Shown here: positions 27,217 through 36,891 of the stretch, piece by piece
Numbering within the stretch: the first letter of the stretch is position 1
Layout: the number at the start of each line of letters is the position of its first letter
Source of the DNA: Candidatus Thiodiazotropha endoloripes
GTDB lineage: Bacteria; Pseudomonadota; Gammaproteobacteria; Chromatiales; Chromatiaceae
DNA length: 64,000 bases
Direction: 5' to 3'
Assembly (NCBI RefSeq): GCF_001708965.1
Contig: NZ_LVJW01000003.1
Span: 682,001-746,000 of the forward strand
Program-made: the position numbers and the translations under genes
The notes under the pieces: model-generated
What the model was told of the DNA's origin: nothing
What the model saw: the letters and a program-made list of their open reading frames with translations, nothing else
Databases searched by the model: none

Positions 27217-29127
27217 ATGTCAGATCAGGGCACGACGGGTAACACCCCCAAGAGCATGGGTGACTATCCAATCCTGAACCAGGTTAACTACCCGGGCGAT
27301 TTGCGTAAGCTGGACCCGATCAAGCTGCGTCCGCTGGCAGTGGAGATGAGGCGATTCCTCATCGACAGCGTTTCTCAGACCGGTGGGCATCTGGCTGCTG
27401 GATTGGGCGTAGTGGAGCTGACCATTGCACTGCATTATGTGTTCAATACCCCCTATGACCGGCTGATCTGGGATGTGGGTCATCAGGCCTACCCGCACAA
27501 GATTCTCACTGGACGGCGTGAACGTATGGGGAGCCTGCGTAAAAAAGGCGGCCTCTCCGGTTTTCCCAAGCGTAGCGAGAGTGAATATGACGCCTTCGGT
27601 ACCGGTCACTCCAGCACTTCGATCGGTGCCGCACTGGGGATGGCGGTAGCAGCCAAACAGAAGGGGGAGAACCGCAAGGTTGTTGCCATCATTGGTGATG
27701 GCGCCATGGGTGCCGGGATGGCCTTTGAGGCCCTTAATCAGGCTGGCGCACTGGATCAGGACCTGCTGGTCATCCTCAATGACAATGATATGTCAATCTC
27801 CGAACCGGTTGGGGGGGTCAGTAATCACCTGGCGAAACTGCTCTCCGGCAAGGTCTATACCAGCATGCGTGAGGGTGGGAAGTCCGCGCTCAGCCATCTG
27901 CCCCACCAGTTCAGCGATCTGGTGGGCAAATGGGAAGAGCACATGAAGGGCATGGTGATGCCCGGTACCCTGTTTGAAGAGATGGGCTTTAACTACATCG
28001 GTCCCATTGAAGGGCATGACTTCGATACCCTGATCACCACGCTGCACAACATGCGACATATGCACGGACCCCGTCTGCTGCATGTGGTGACCCAGAAGGG
28101 TAAAGGATATATCCCGGCAGAGCAGGATCCCTGTGTTTACCATGGGGTGACGCCATTCGATCCGGCTACCGGCAAAATGGAGAAGGGCACCAGCAGCAAG
28201 ACCTATACCCAGGTATTCGGTGATTGGTTATGTCATGTTGCCGAACAGGATGAAAAGCTGGTCGCCATCACTCCGGCCATGAGTGAAGGTTCAGGTATGG
28301 TGACCTATGCAAAACGCTTTCCACAGCGCTATTTTGATGTGGGAATTGCCGAACAGCATGCCCTCACCTTTGCCGCCGGCCTCGCTTGCGAGGGTTTGAA
28401 ACCGGTGGTGGCAATCTACTCCACTTTTCTGCAGCGAGCCTATGATCAGTTGATCCACGATGTGGCCCTGCAAAATCTCGACGTTACCCTGGCCGTGGAC
28501 CGGGCCGGGCAGGTTGGTGCCGACGGGGCGACTCATGCAGGTTGTTTCGACCTGAGTTATGTCCGCAGTCTGCCCAATATGGTGATCATGGCTCCAGGGG
28601 ATGAGCAGGAGTGTGATCGACTGCTGCAAACCGGGTATGAGTATGAGGGGCCGGCGATGATCCGCTACCCAAGAGGAGCCGGGCCGGGGGTCGAGGTCGA
28701 GACCGGGTCAGCGGCACTGGAGATTGGCAAGGGTGAGACCAGACGCAGCGGCAAACAGGTGGCGCTGCTGGTGTTTGGCAGTCTGCTTGCCACCGCCCAG
28801 CAGGTTGCCGATCATCTCGATGCCACGCTGGTGAATATGCGTTTCATCAAACCGCTGGATGAGGCTCTGGTGCGGGAGGTGGCCGCCAAACATGAGATTC
28901 TGGTCACGCTTGAGGAGAATGTGGTTCAAGGTGGCGCCGGCTCTGCGGTCAATGAGTTTCTTGTGGCCGAGAGTATACAAGTCAATCTGATCAATCTGGG
29001 GCTACCCGATCGCTACCTGGATCATGCCAGCCATCAGGAGCAGTTGACAGAAGCCGGATTGGATTACGCTGGCATCCTGTCGGCCATTGAACGGGTCAGT
29101 CGTTCAACAAAGTTGCGTCTGGTCTGA
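27217..29127 (+). CDS. dxs: 1-deoxy-D-xylulose-5-phosphate synthase
   Basis: The first enzyme of the MEP isoprenoid pathway; it condenses pyruvate with glyceraldehyde 3-phosphate using thiamine diphosphate. The 636-residue protein has [17 protein letters not shown] near residue 85, the TPP/Mg motif [19 protein letters not shown] near 155, NDNDMSIS near 187, the pyrimidine-domain motif [17 protein letters not shown] near 375 and a C-terminal transketolase domain. AAGGAG lies 11 bases before the ATG. It follows cbbR by 221 bp; an isolated TATAAT at 27019-27024 may be part of its promoter. Confidence 0.97.
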   Translation: MSDQGTTGNTPKSMGDYPILNQVNYPGDLRKLDPIKLRPLAVEMRRFLIDSVSQTGGHLAAGLGVVELTIALHYVFNTPYDRLIWDVGHQAYPHKILTGRRERMGSLRKKGGLSGFPKRSESEYDAFGTGHSSTSIGAALGMAVAAKQKGENRKVVAIIGDGAMGAGMAFEALNQAGALDQDLLVILNDNDMSISEPVGGVSNHLAKLLSGKVYTSMREGGKSALSHLPHQFSDLVGKWEEHMKGMVMPGTLFEEMGFNYIGPIEGHDFDTLITTLHNMRHMHGPRLLHVVTQKGKGYIPAEQDPCVYHGVTPFDPATGKMEKGTSSKTYTQVFGDWLCHVAEQDEKLVAITPAMSEGSGMVTYAKRFPQRYFDVGIAEQHALTFAAGLACEGLKPVVAIYSTFLQRAYDQLIHDVALQNLDVTLAVDRAGQVGADGATHAGCFDLSYVRSLPNMVIMAPGDEQECDRLLQTGYEYEGPAMIRYPRGAGPGVEVETGSAALEIGKGETRRSGKQVALLVFGSLLATAQQVADHLDATLVNMRFIKPLDEALVREVAAKHEILVTLEENVVQGGAGSAVNEFLVAESIQVNLINLGLPDRYLDHASHQEQLTEAGLDYAGILSAIERVSRSTKLRLV

Positions 29128-29133
29128 GTTGCG

Positions 29134-29913
29134 ATGCTGCAGATCACTCCAATCAAAGCCTTTGATGACAACTACATCTGGGCGCTCAGAAATCCTGGTG
29201 CCTCAACCGCTGTTGCCGTTGATCCGGGCGATGAAACTCCACTGCTCGACTGGCTGCAGGAAAACTCACTGACATTGAGTGCGGTACTGCTCACCCATCA
29301 CCACTACGATCATGTGGGTGGGGTTCCGGAACTGAGGGAGGCGTTTCCCGATCTGAAGGTTTTCGGTCCCGCCGGGGAGTCGATCAAAGGGGTGACTGAA
29401 CCTCTGCATGAAGGGGATCGGCCGCTGATACCAGGTCTGGATGCAGATTTTCAAGTGCTTGAACTACCTGGCCATACCGCCGGACATATTGCCTATCTGG
29501 GCGAACAGGCGCTGTTTTGTGGCGATACTCTGTTCGCGGCAGGCTGTGGACGGGTATTCGATGGAACGATGACACAACTGGCAAACTCACTGCAAAGGAT
29601 TGCGCAGCTGCCGGCAGAAACCAAAATCTATTGTGCCCACGAATACACCCTCGACAATCTGGGCTTTGCCCGTTGGGTGGAGCCTGAAAGTGAGGCGGTC
29701 ATGCAGCGCATTGATAGCGAACAGGCAAAGCGACAAAACGGCGAGCCAACCCTGCCCTCAACGCTACAGCTTGAGTTGGCGACCAATCCTTTTTTACGCA
29801 CTCAGGTGCCATCCATCGTGACAGCAGCGGAAAAAGTTGCGGGAAAAACCTTGACCGATCACGCAGAAATTTTTATGGTTATCCGTCAATGGAAGGATAG
29901 GGAATATGATTGA
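29134..29913 (+). CDS. gloB: Hydroxyacylglutathione hydrolase (glyoxalase II)
   Basis: A 259-residue metallo-beta-lactamase-fold enzyme that hydrolyses S-lactoylglutathione to lactate and glutathione. The dinuclear metal motif is THHHYDHVGG near residue 53, followed by LPGHTAGHIAYL near 110 and FCGDTLFAAGCGR near 130; CAHEYTLDNLGFA and a C-terminal HxRxxKD-like segment are the substrate-binding part. It begins 6 bp after dxs, so the two are co-transcribed. Confidence 0.95.
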   Translation: MLQITPIKAFDDNYIWALRNPGASTAVAVDPGDETPLLDWLQENSLTLSAVLLTHHHYDHVGGVPELREAFPDLKVFGPAGESIKGVTEPLHEGDRPLIPGLDADFQVLELPGHTAGHIAYLGEQALFCGDTLFAAGCGRVFDGTMTQLANSLQRIAQLPAETKIYCAHEYTLDNLGFARWVEPESEAVMQRIDSEQAKRQNGEPTLPSTLQLELATNPFLRTQVPSIVTAAEKVAGKTLTDHAEIFMVIRQWKDREYD

Positions 29914-30036
29914 GTGGAGGGACCCTCTTGATCGGCTGTTCAATTATCCGTTCAGCAACACTGGTCATCCGCTTGTACCAAGCATGGCCGGGGCTCGTGT
30001 CTGACAGCGAATGTGGCATGAGTTTATTAAGGAAAA

Positions 30037-31200
30037 ATGTACAACCAAGTCAGGGAAGACCGTATGGCAACTGCTCCACGAACAATCACCTCTGATCTCA
30101 AGCGCCTCCCTCTGGTGACGTTTGCGCTGATCCTGATCAACCTTTTTATCTATTCGATTTGGCATCAACCAACGACAGTCGGTTGCATCGATTGTGGTTT
30201 ATATACCGGTAAGTGGATCGGTCTGACACTGGTCAGCCATATGTTTGTCCACGCTGGATTACTGAATCTCATCAGCAACCTGCTGTTCTTGGCGTTACTG
30301 GGTTATATGACCGAGAGACTGCTTGGTCGTCATCTGTTTCTTGCCCTCTATCTGGCATCCGGCCTGGTGGTTACCATTTTGGCACTGATGTTTGCTCCAG
30401 AGACTCTGATTCCTGGATTCGGTACCTCTGGGGCGATCTCGGGTGTGCTGGGTCTGTCGGCAGTGATCTTCGGTCATCGGCAGATTCCTCTGTTGAAACT
30501 GTCCGGTCGTTACGCCAATGTGCAGTCAATACCGGTATTCGGTTTGCTGCCACTCTGGATAAGCATCGAGTTTATTCAGTTCATGGTCTACTCCAACAGT
30601 CAAATGAACTACCTTGTGCATATCCTGGGTCTGCTGATCGGTGCGCTGCTGGCGCTGGTGATCAAGAAAACACATTGGGTATCCGATCTGAGTTTGTTCA
30701 ATGAAGCAGCGACTGCCAAGGACATCGAAGCTGAAATGGATCGAGCCGGAGTCTATTTTAATGAGCAACAGTTCAGTGACGCTTTGAAAGTGCTCAGGGA
30801 AGTCTATCGGGAGGAGTGTCGGGATCTGAGGTTTTTGTTGCTCTACTATCAGTGTGGACGGCATTTTCCACAACAAGAGGATGTTCACCGGGCTGCTCGA
30901 ACAATCTTCAGTCTACCTGAGCGTGATAGTAAGACCGTTGATCTGATTTTTCGTACCTATTGTGACTACATCCATTTAACCGAACCTGGGCCCAGGTTCA
31001 ATGAATCGATGCTGTTTCATCTTGCCGATCTTTTTGTCGATCGGAAGTGGAGTGGTGAGTTGGATAAGATCATGTTGCTGATGCGGAAGAAGCATGCTGC
31101 CTGTCTGTTCGACAGCAATCTGCCTTACCGGTATGCAAAGCTGCTGGATGAGCAGGGTCGAACATCGGAAGGTCTCGATTACCTTAAAAACATCACTTAA
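30037..31200 (+). CDS. Rhomboid-family intramembrane serine protease with C-terminal helical extension
   Basis: A 387-residue inner-membrane protein. Six membrane helices span about residues 20-210. The catalytic serine lies in GFGTSGAISGVLG and the histidine in YLVHILGLLIGALLAL. The first family block reads HMFVHAGLLNLISNLLFL, with Asn in place of the common His in the HxxxN motif. Residues 220-387 form a soluble, helix-rich tail with TPR-like periodicity (NEQQFSDALKVLREVYREE). The ATG at 30037 has AAGGA upstream; 30064 is an alternative. Substrates unknown. Confidence 0.85.
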   Translation: MYNQVREDRMATAPRTITSDLKRLPLVTFALILINLFIYSIWHQPTTVGCIDCGLYTGKWIGLTLVSHMFVHAGLLNLISNLLFLALLGYMTERLLGRHLFLALYLASGLVVTILALMFAPETLIPGFGTSGAISGVLGLSAVIFGHRQIPLLKLSGRYANVQSIPVFGLLPLWISIEFIQFMVYSNSQMNYLVHILGLLIGALLALVIKKTHWVSDLSLFNEAATAKDIEAEMDRAGVYFNEQQFSDALKVLREVYREECRDLRFLLLYYQCGRHFPQQEDVHRAARTIFSLPERDSKTVDLIFRTYCDYIHLTEPGPRFNESMLFHLADLFVDRKWSGELDKIMLLMRKKHAACLFDSNLPYRYAKLLDEQGRTSEGLDYLKNIT

Positions 31201-31654
31201 TGAATCTCTTTGTTAGTCGTCTCTGCGACACTGTTCTTACAGCAATGGGGGATACCTCTCTGTAGCCTGCAGCGAGGAGATTGCCATGGGCCACAATCAG
31301 ACGCAATTTACTGCAAAGATTCATAATCTGCACAAGGCAATATTAAACAGACCTGAATCGTGCTTACTCTAACCCAGTTTGGTGGGGCCATGCCCCACCT
31401 AATACGTTTTGATTAAATGCATTTAAGCCCATGGTGCTTGCTGAGCCACCATCAGTCTTAATACGGATGGTAAGGTTCGTAATAGGGTGAAGCATTGCCA
31501 TGATCATCGAATCCGCACAGACGCACCGATTTTTTCCGGACAGCATCGGGCGAAGGTCGGGATCCAGCTGCCTCCTATCTGGATCTCCCCTCTACACAAT
31601 ATTCCGACCGACTGACCGTCCTTTCATCTGCTCAACACGATCGATGTTTTGAGA
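31201..31654. other. Intergenic region between convergent genes
   Basis: About 450 bp without a supported gene. A palindrome GGTGGGG-CCATG-CCCCACC occurs at 31381-31399 but has no clean T-run; it may terminate the rhomboid transcript or be a short repeat. Confidence 0.4.
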
Positions 31655-32614
31655 CTAATCCTCGGGCACGCAGATCTTATTTCCGCCAACCGCTTTCAGT
31701 GTCCGGTAAAACAGAAAGGTAACAACCAGAGTCAGCAAAGAGAGCAGCAACCATCCAATAACGGCAAAGCCAATCAGACCGGTTATTTCATACATCAGCA
31801 GGGTGGCAATGGTGATTGCAGCCAGTGGGAATGAGTAGGCCCACCAGGAGAGAAAGAACTGAAGTCTTGTAAAGCGAGGTGCCATACTGGCCAGCAGCAG
31901 GGTGAGGAACAGGCCGCTGTAGTAGAGCACATGAGCAAAGTTGTCCAATCCACCATTCAATTTCACGTAGGAGATGAAACCGACCGCCGGTGGAGCGATC
32001 AGGATGAAGAAGGTAGGCATCAATTTATCCGGCAGCGGATTATGAAACAGAACCCGGTAGATGATGATGGTCAGCAGCACCATCCAGAAGACAATGCCGA
32101 TACTGAAAAAGAACCAGGAAATTTCATCGTGTCCATGGGCGGTGCCGGCCACCGGTACCAGCACATTACCGACCACAGGAATAAACCAGGCTGGATTGAT
32201 ATGGTTGATCTCAAACTTATCGTGATGAATCCAGATGTTCATGACATAGAGGGTAAAACCCAGATGCAGCGCGCTGCCGATTGACCAGGGCAGATAGGAG
32301 ATCGATGGCAGTGTCTGTAACAGGGTGACCGACAACAGAATCAGGCTGATGGATACCGCGGGAAAGAAGTTGAGTTTGACCGGGTGATTGAGTTCCTTCA
32401 CCACCTGTTGCGGATAGCGCAGCAATTTCATGCTGTAGAGCCCGAACAACAGGATAAAGGTCAGGGCCGTGAAGGGGGTCAGAGCCATATCGATACGGAT
32501 CGGTAATTGGAACACGCTCTGGGCTTTCTCCCAGGCAATACAGAGACCAGCCAACCCCATGACCATCGCAAAAAATGAGATCGGGAAATGTGCGAGACGC
32601 GCTGTTTCTTTCAT
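31655..32614 (-). CDS. SLAC1/TehA-family (TDT) membrane transporter
   Basis: A 319-residue inner-membrane protein with about ten hydrophobic helices. The start at MKETARLAHFPISFFAMVMG (32614) matches the family's N-terminal FPISFFAMVMGLAGL signature; a 28-residue upstream extension is unlikely. The family includes TehA and plant SLAC1 anion channels and C4-dicarboxylate exporters; substrate here is unknown, possibly sulfite, chloride or another small anion. It is next to prk on the same strand. Confidence 0.85.
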   Translation of the reverse strand: MKETARLAHFPISFFAMVMGLAGLCIAWEKAQSVFQLPIRIDMALTPFTALTFILLFGLYSMKLLRYPQQVVKELNHPVKLNFFPAVSISLILLSVTLLQTLPSISYLPWSIGSALHLGFTLYVMNIWIHHDKFEINHINPAWFIPVVGNVLVPVAGTAHGHDEISWFFFSIGIVFWMVLLTIIIYRVLFHNPLPDKLMPTFFILIAPPAVGFISYVKLNGGLDNFAHVLYYSGLFLTLLLASMAPRFTRLQFFLSWWAYSFPLAAITIATLLMYEITGLIGFAVIGWLLLSLLTLVVTFLFYRTLKAVGGNKICVPED

Positions 32615-32739
32615 GGGTTTGATTCCGGGGTAGGCTACGATCAATTGTTGACTGAAATGGTAAGTTAAGCGTGATACCGGGACATTGAAAATTCTCAAAA
32701 TCCCTATGATCTATCTGGGTATGGAAAGGCTTGCGGGAT

Positions 32740-32773
32740 AAAAAAAGCCGCCGTGCCGGGAGGCAGGGCGGCT
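32740..32773 (-). terminator. Terminator after prk
   Basis: On the minus strand AGCCGCC pairs with GGCGGCT, extended inward by TGCC/GGCA after one mismatch, and is followed by TTTTTT. It lies 22 bp after the prk stop. Confidence 0.9.
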
Positions 32774-32794
32774 CTCTGACTGCGCGCTGCGAAA

Positions 32795-33667
32795 TCAGAC
32801 GTTACGGGCGTCCATCATACGCTCGATGATCGGCTGCAGGATGATCTCCATCGCGAATCCCATCTTGCCGCCAGGCACAACGATGGAGTTGCGCCGAGAC
32901 ATGAAGGAGCCGTCAATCATCGACAGCAGATGGGGGAAGTTGATATCGAACTTCTTCGTATCGCTGAAACGAATCACCACGAAGCTCTCATCCGGTGTCG
33001 GAATATCGCGCGCGATAAAGGGATTCGAGGTATCCACAGTCGGTACCCGCTGGAAGTTGATGTCGGTGCGGGAGAACTGGGGAGTAATGTGGTTGATATA
33101 GTCCGGCATACGTCGCATGATGGTATCGACGATCGCCTCTTCGCTGTAGCCCCGCTCTGCGTTGTCACGGAAAATCTTCTGGATCCACTCCAGGTTGACG
33201 ATCGGTACCACGCCTACACCCAGATCGACATGTTTGGCTACATCCGTTTCACCATCCACAACCATTCCATGCAGGCCCTCATAGAACAGCAGATCGGTAC
33301 CCTGATTAATCTCCTCCCAGGGAGTGAATTCACCGGGTTTCTGATCACAGCCGAGTCGGGCATTGTGTTCAGCGGCTTCTTCCGGGCTATGTAGGTAGTA
33401 GCGTTTGTTGCCCCCGCCGGTTGCACCGTAGGTCTTGAAGAGTTCTGCGATCTTATCGAAATGGTTGGCGTCAGGGCCGAAATGGCTGAGACCTTGAGCC
33501 ATTTTCTCACGCATTTCCACACGGGTATAGCGATGAAAGCTGTCGCCTTCTACGACTGCGGGTTTAATGCCGTCACGATAGAAGATGTGCTCGAATGCAC
33601 GTTTTACAGTTGTGGTGCCAGCGCCTGATGAGCCGGTTACGGCCACCACTGGATGCTTCTTTGACAT
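32795..33667 (-). CDS. prk: Phosphoribulokinase
   Basis: This enzyme phosphorylates ribulose 5-phosphate to ribulose 1,5-bisphosphate, the substrate of the RuBisCO encoded 7 kb away. The 290-residue protein is the bacterial class I form. P-loop GSSGAGTTT is at residues 12-20, followed by VVEGDSFHRYTR near 38 and LLFYEGLHGMVV near 129. The ATG at 33667 has AGGGAGAA upstream. It ends at a strong terminator and is transcribed toward the TDT transporter gene. Confidence 0.97.
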   Translation of the reverse strand: MSKKHPVVAVTGSSGAGTTTVKRAFEHIFYRDGIKPAVVEGDSFHRYTRVEMREKMAQGLSHFGPDANHFDKIAELFKTYGATGGGNKRYYLHSPEEAAEHNARLGCDQKPGEFTPWEEINQGTDLLFYEGLHGMVVDGETDVAKHVDLGVGVVPIVNLEWIQKIFRDNAERGYSEEAIVDTIMRRMPDYINHITPQFSRTDINFQRVPTVDTSNPFIARDIPTPDESFVVIRFSDTKKFDINFPHLLSMIDGSFMSRRNSIVVPGGKMGFAMEIILQPIIERMMDARNV

Positions 33668-34372
33668 GTGCTTCTCCCTAATTTGATCATTGTAATGGTT
33701 AGGTCCGGTGACCCCTCGTGGGGGTGGTTTTTCTGTATCCGGACTGGATTATGTTGAAAAAATGGTTGCCAACTATAACACGGCATTTCTCCAATACCAG
33801 CGATTTGGGGGCACAGATCCACCTCCCGGTTTGACCTTTCCGGTAACGTCATCCGGCTTTCCGGTAGAGATAAGAATGATGCTGCGATGCAATATGTGAG
33901 TCTGTTCGACAAGGCCCTTTCAGCTTCGAACGAAGTGTCCACTATTTTCTGTAATAGCCTATATTTCGCTGCAAATAGGCGCAATATCTTGCAAAATAAT
34001 GAAAATTAGATATTGCCGACCCTGCTGTTTTTAGTCAGATTTGTTGACCACATTCTCATGACATCGATGTTTTGTGCTGGTGGTTCGTAGCTGTTCTCTA
34101 TCACCTGTGACCCGGTTTGGCAGCGGCTGATGAATTTGTATTTCTGCGCTGTGAATTGCGTACATTTATGGTTCACCATTCTATTTTATCACTGGCAGAG
34201 AGCCCGCAATGGGCTGGGAAAAAGGGAGATGAGCCGTCACTGCTGTGGCTTCTTCAGTCAACTGTCAAGTGAATATTTCACATCGGGAGGATGCGTCTTT
34301 ACATGGCTGGGAATAACTTTCGTATTGCATGCTATCTGGGCAGGCTCGCATCAATGGCTTCAGGACAAGCTA
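33668..34372. other. Long intergenic region between prk and the unknown 34373 gene
   Basis: About 700 bp. It holds the divergent promoters of prk and the unknown gene, a small hairpin ACCCC-tcgtg-GGGGT at 33711-33725 followed by GGTTTTT, and a palindromic element at 34267-34284 described separately. An in-frame extension of the next gene to 34130 has little protein-like character. Confidence 0.45.
34267..34284. promoter_or_regulatory. Palindromic element CAAGTGAATATTTCACAT (copy A)
   Basis: An interrupted palindrome GTGAA-TAT-TTCAC about 90 bp before the start of the unknown gene at 34373. It is 17/18 identical to the element at 35122-35139 and shares its 13-bp core with 46966-46978. Confidence 0.6.
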
Positions 34373-35011
34373 ATGAAAAGAAATATAACCATTCCGGAGA
34401 AGGGAGAGGCGGGAGAAGACGAACTGATCCTTGCCAGAAGTGTTTTGCTGGCAAACATGTTTTCCGGGAAGGTGCCGCCGCAGGATATTTTACGCTGCGT
34501 CCGCCGCTATTCAGAGGTTACTCACTGGGAAGAAGTTTTGTGTGCGGCAATATATCCGAAAGCTGGAAAACTGATCGCCATCGTCAGCCGGCGTCAGCCC
34601 GAAGGTTACAGTGGTATTCTCAGGCGCCACGGCTCAGTGCAATACGTAAGATTCTTTATCGACTGGGGAGATCAGGCGGGATTTCAGGCCCTTGGATTGA
34701 GCCATTTCAAGGTCAGTGACGCCGCTGCGGATGAATCCGAGACTCGATTCCCGGTTTGTCATCTGGTCTCGCTGGGTTTCAATGCCGATCGCTATTGGGA
34801 GTCTTTGATGCAGGGCTACCGGCCGATCGTCCGGGCCGTACTTTCATGGAATCTTGTACCTGAACTGGATCCGGAGTTCGTACCTATATTCGGCAATCGT
34901 ATTGACTCCCAGATACAAGTCGAATCGGAGAAAGAGCTGTTATTCCATTTCAAGATGCCAATCAGCGGTCATCAGCAGGGGGATCATCGTTCACCCTGTT
35001 TGATGGCCTGA
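34373..35011 (+). CDS. Unknown 212-residue protein
   Basis: No family was recognised with confidence. The start at ATG 34373 has AGGA seven bases upstream and gives a soluble protein with a helical N-terminal part (EDELILARSVLLANMFSG) and a beta-rich middle (VQYVRFFIDWGDQAGFQALG). It contains YPKAGKLIAIVSRRQP and a late SLGFNADRYWES segment. No signal peptide or membrane span is present. It is transcribed toward the sugar transferase gene and shares with it an 18-bp upstream element, which suggests common control. Confidence 0.6.
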   Translation: MKRNITIPEKGEAGEDELILARSVLLANMFSGKVPPQDILRCVRRYSEVTHWEEVLCAAIYPKAGKLIAIVSRRQPEGYSGILRRHGSVQYVRFFIDWGDQAGFQALGLSHFKVSDAAADESETRFPVCHLVSLGFNADRYWESLMQGYRPIVRAVLSWNLVPELDPEFVPIFGNRIDSQIQVESEKELLFHFKMPISGHQQGDHRSPCLMA

Positions 35012-35326
35012 GTCAGGGTTAACTGTTGTTGGTTACTACCTGTTGAGTAGCCATCACTGACAGATACTACAAAACACCTCCCCGTCACTCTATCGGCAGT
35101 AGCAGATCAATCCTTACTGACAAGTGAATATGTCACATATGACAAGTGTGTCATTCGATAACTTCCCAGGTCTGGGATTTGAAATCATAAGGTCATACCA
35201 GGCGGAAACGGCGCCGCAGAAGCAGAGAATGATTCGTTTCAATGGATAAAAGGTCTGGTAAAGCCTGGTGAATCGGCTGAGTTGGGTAAGGAAGCCCAAA
35301 TCTACAAAACAGACGGGGAGAGGAAG
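35012..35326. other. Promoter region of the sugar transferase gene
   Basis: About 315 bp containing the second copy of the palindromic element (35122-35139) and an overlapping palindrome TGTCACATATGACA (35131-35144), plus TGACAAGTG twice (35118-35126, 35140-35148). This clustering suggests cooperative operator sites. Confidence 0.5.
35122..35139. promoter_or_regulatory. Palindromic element (copy B) with overlapping TGTCA palindrome
   Basis: AAGTGAATATGTCACATA differs from copy A at one position. It overlaps TGTCACATATGACA at 35131-35144. It lies about 190 bp before the sugar transferase start. Confidence 0.6.
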
Positions 35327-36079
35327 ATGAATGTTCAGACTGATCGCGACATGTTCGTAAGTCAAGATGGGCCGGGTTACGGATTCAATCAAATCGATAC
35401 GACCGACTCACTGGGTGTTATCAACGCATCCGGGTCGATGACAGGTAATACTCTGTTCAGTCAGCTTGTGCTGACAAAAAAAGCGGGTGGTGAAAGTCTT
35501 GGTAAACGACAGTTCGATCTTGTATTGGGAGCACTGATCCTACTACTTGCAAGTCCGGTGATGTTGATCACGGCTGGATTGATCTGGTTGAGCTCCATGG
35601 GTCGTGATCCGGTATTTTATCGCCAGCTCAGGGTTGGACTGAAAGGCCGTGAGTTTTATGTCTGGAAATTCCGTAGTATGCGTACCGATGCAGAACGCAA
35701 TGGTGCACAGATGGCTGCGAAAAATGATAGCCGGGTAACCCTTATCGGTCGTTTCATCAGAAAGACCCGGATCGATGAATTGCCACAACTATGGAATGTA
35801 TTTGTCGGTGATATGAGTCTGGTTGGCCCCCGTCCCGAACGGCCGGAATTCGTATCCAAGTTTCAACGTAAGATTCGTGGCTATGCTTTGAGGCATCAGG
35901 TTAAACCTGGAATCACCGGTTGGGCGCAGGTTAAGTACCCCTATGGTGAGACGGTGGAAGATGCCGCTCATAAACTCTATTACGACCTGACCTATGTGCG
36001 TAAGAACAGTGTGCTGTTTGACATGATGGTACTGCTGCGGACTATACCGGTGATCTTGACCGGGCATGGGGCACGATAG
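35327..36079 (+). CDS. Undecaprenyl-phosphate sugar-1-phosphate transferase (short form)
   Basis: A 250-residue initiating glycosyltransferase that loads a sugar phosphate onto the lipid carrier to begin polysaccharide assembly. One membrane segment (about residues 66-88, LVLGALILLLASPVMLITAG) is followed by the catalytic domain: YRQLRVGLKGREFYVWKFRSMR, TRIDELPQLWNVFVGDMSL, VGPRPERPE and PGITGWAQV. It lacks the four-helix N-terminal half found in WcaJ-type and typical exosortase-locus transferases. ATG at 35327 has GGGGAGAGGAAG directly upstream. It could serve the exosortase-linked polysaccharide, but it lies 24 kb from that cluster. Confidence 0.93.
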   Translation: MNVQTDRDMFVSQDGPGYGFNQIDTTDSLGVINASGSMTGNTLFSQLVLTKKAGGESLGKRQFDLVLGALILLLASPVMLITAGLIWLSSMGRDPVFYRQLRVGLKGREFYVWKFRSMRTDAERNGAQMAAKNDSRVTLIGRFIRKTRIDELPQLWNVFVGDMSLVGPRPERPEFVSKFQRKIRGYALRHQVKPGITGWAQVKYPYGETVEDAAHKLYYDLTYVRKNSVLFDMMVLLRTIPVILTGHGAR

Positions 36080-36453
36080 TTTGTCATTTTATTGGTTTGC
36101 AAATGAATGTGAATGAACACAAATAGTATTCGCGGATAGGGCTATCCATGGAGTTTCAAGGCAGTGGGGCAGTCGCTCCCTGCATTGTGTCCGGTTTAAA
36201 TAGCAATCTGGTGCCGGGTTTGGCCTTGTCGGGTGTCACTATGTCACTTTCCGGTCGGCACAAATTCACAACAGATTCTTGTTATTGCTACAACAATTAA
36301 AAGAAAAAGGAGCCGGTTATATTGAGGCTCAAAATATCAATCTGATTTTCTGTCATTCCGGTGATTACCGGTATCCATGAACCAGGGAAGGATATAAAGA
36401 ACAATCCGTTTCGCAGTTGTTGATAACAATCGTACTCCAGAGGAGTTTGCAAA
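36080..36453. other. Intergenic region
   Basis: About 370 bp without a supported gene. A weak palindrome TGTGAATGAACACA lies near 36107, and GAGCC/GGCTC words near 36315 could form a small hairpin. Confidence 0.35.
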
Positions 36454-36891
36454 ATGTTTCTTCCAACTGATCAAGCCCTGGCAATCGATATTCGCAGCAG
36501 TGCAGAGGTCATGTTATATGGCATGGCTGAGGATGCGGATGCCCACATTCCCTACCATGGTGGACCGATCGATGAGTGGAATATGTTTCAACAAAGCTTT
36601 ATCACCCATGGTAATACCAGTTTTATCAATGGTGTTTTCGATCTGATAAGAGAATATGGACTCTATCGGGATAGCTCAATTGTGTTGTTAACCAAGTCGA
36701 ACCGTAAGGGTGTAAAGGCTGCAAGTCTTCTTCAAGTTGCAGGGTATAAGAATGTACGCTTTGTTCAAATAGTGGGTAACTCTGATAGCTTGGTGGACAT
36801 TGCCCGTAAAAAGCAAGCGTATGCCTGTGAAAAAGAAGGGGTCATGGAAGAGGGGGGCACTTCACCTTATCCTTCTGCGACTCTGCAATAG
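36454..36891 (+). CDS. Rhodanese-like protein without the catalytic cysteine
   Basis: A 145-residue single-domain rhodanese-fold candidate. AIDIRSSAEVMLYGMAEDAD near residue 10 and AHIPYHGG near 31 match the family's DxRxxxE...GHIPGA start, and VLLTKSNRKGVKAASLL near 74 lines up with the active-site loop, where Thr-Lys-Ser-Asn-Arg replaces the usual Cys-x-x-G-x-R. Sulfur transfer is therefore not expected; a binding or regulatory role is more likely. AGAGGAG precedes the ATG. It stands alone after the sugar transferase. Confidence 0.7.
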   Translation: MFLPTDQALAIDIRSSAEVMLYGMAEDADAHIPYHGGPIDEWNMFQQSFITHGNTSFINGVFDLIREYGLYRDSSIVLLTKSNRKGVKAASLLQVAGYKNVRFVQIVGNSDSLVDIARKKQAYACEKEGVMEEGGTSPYPSATLQ

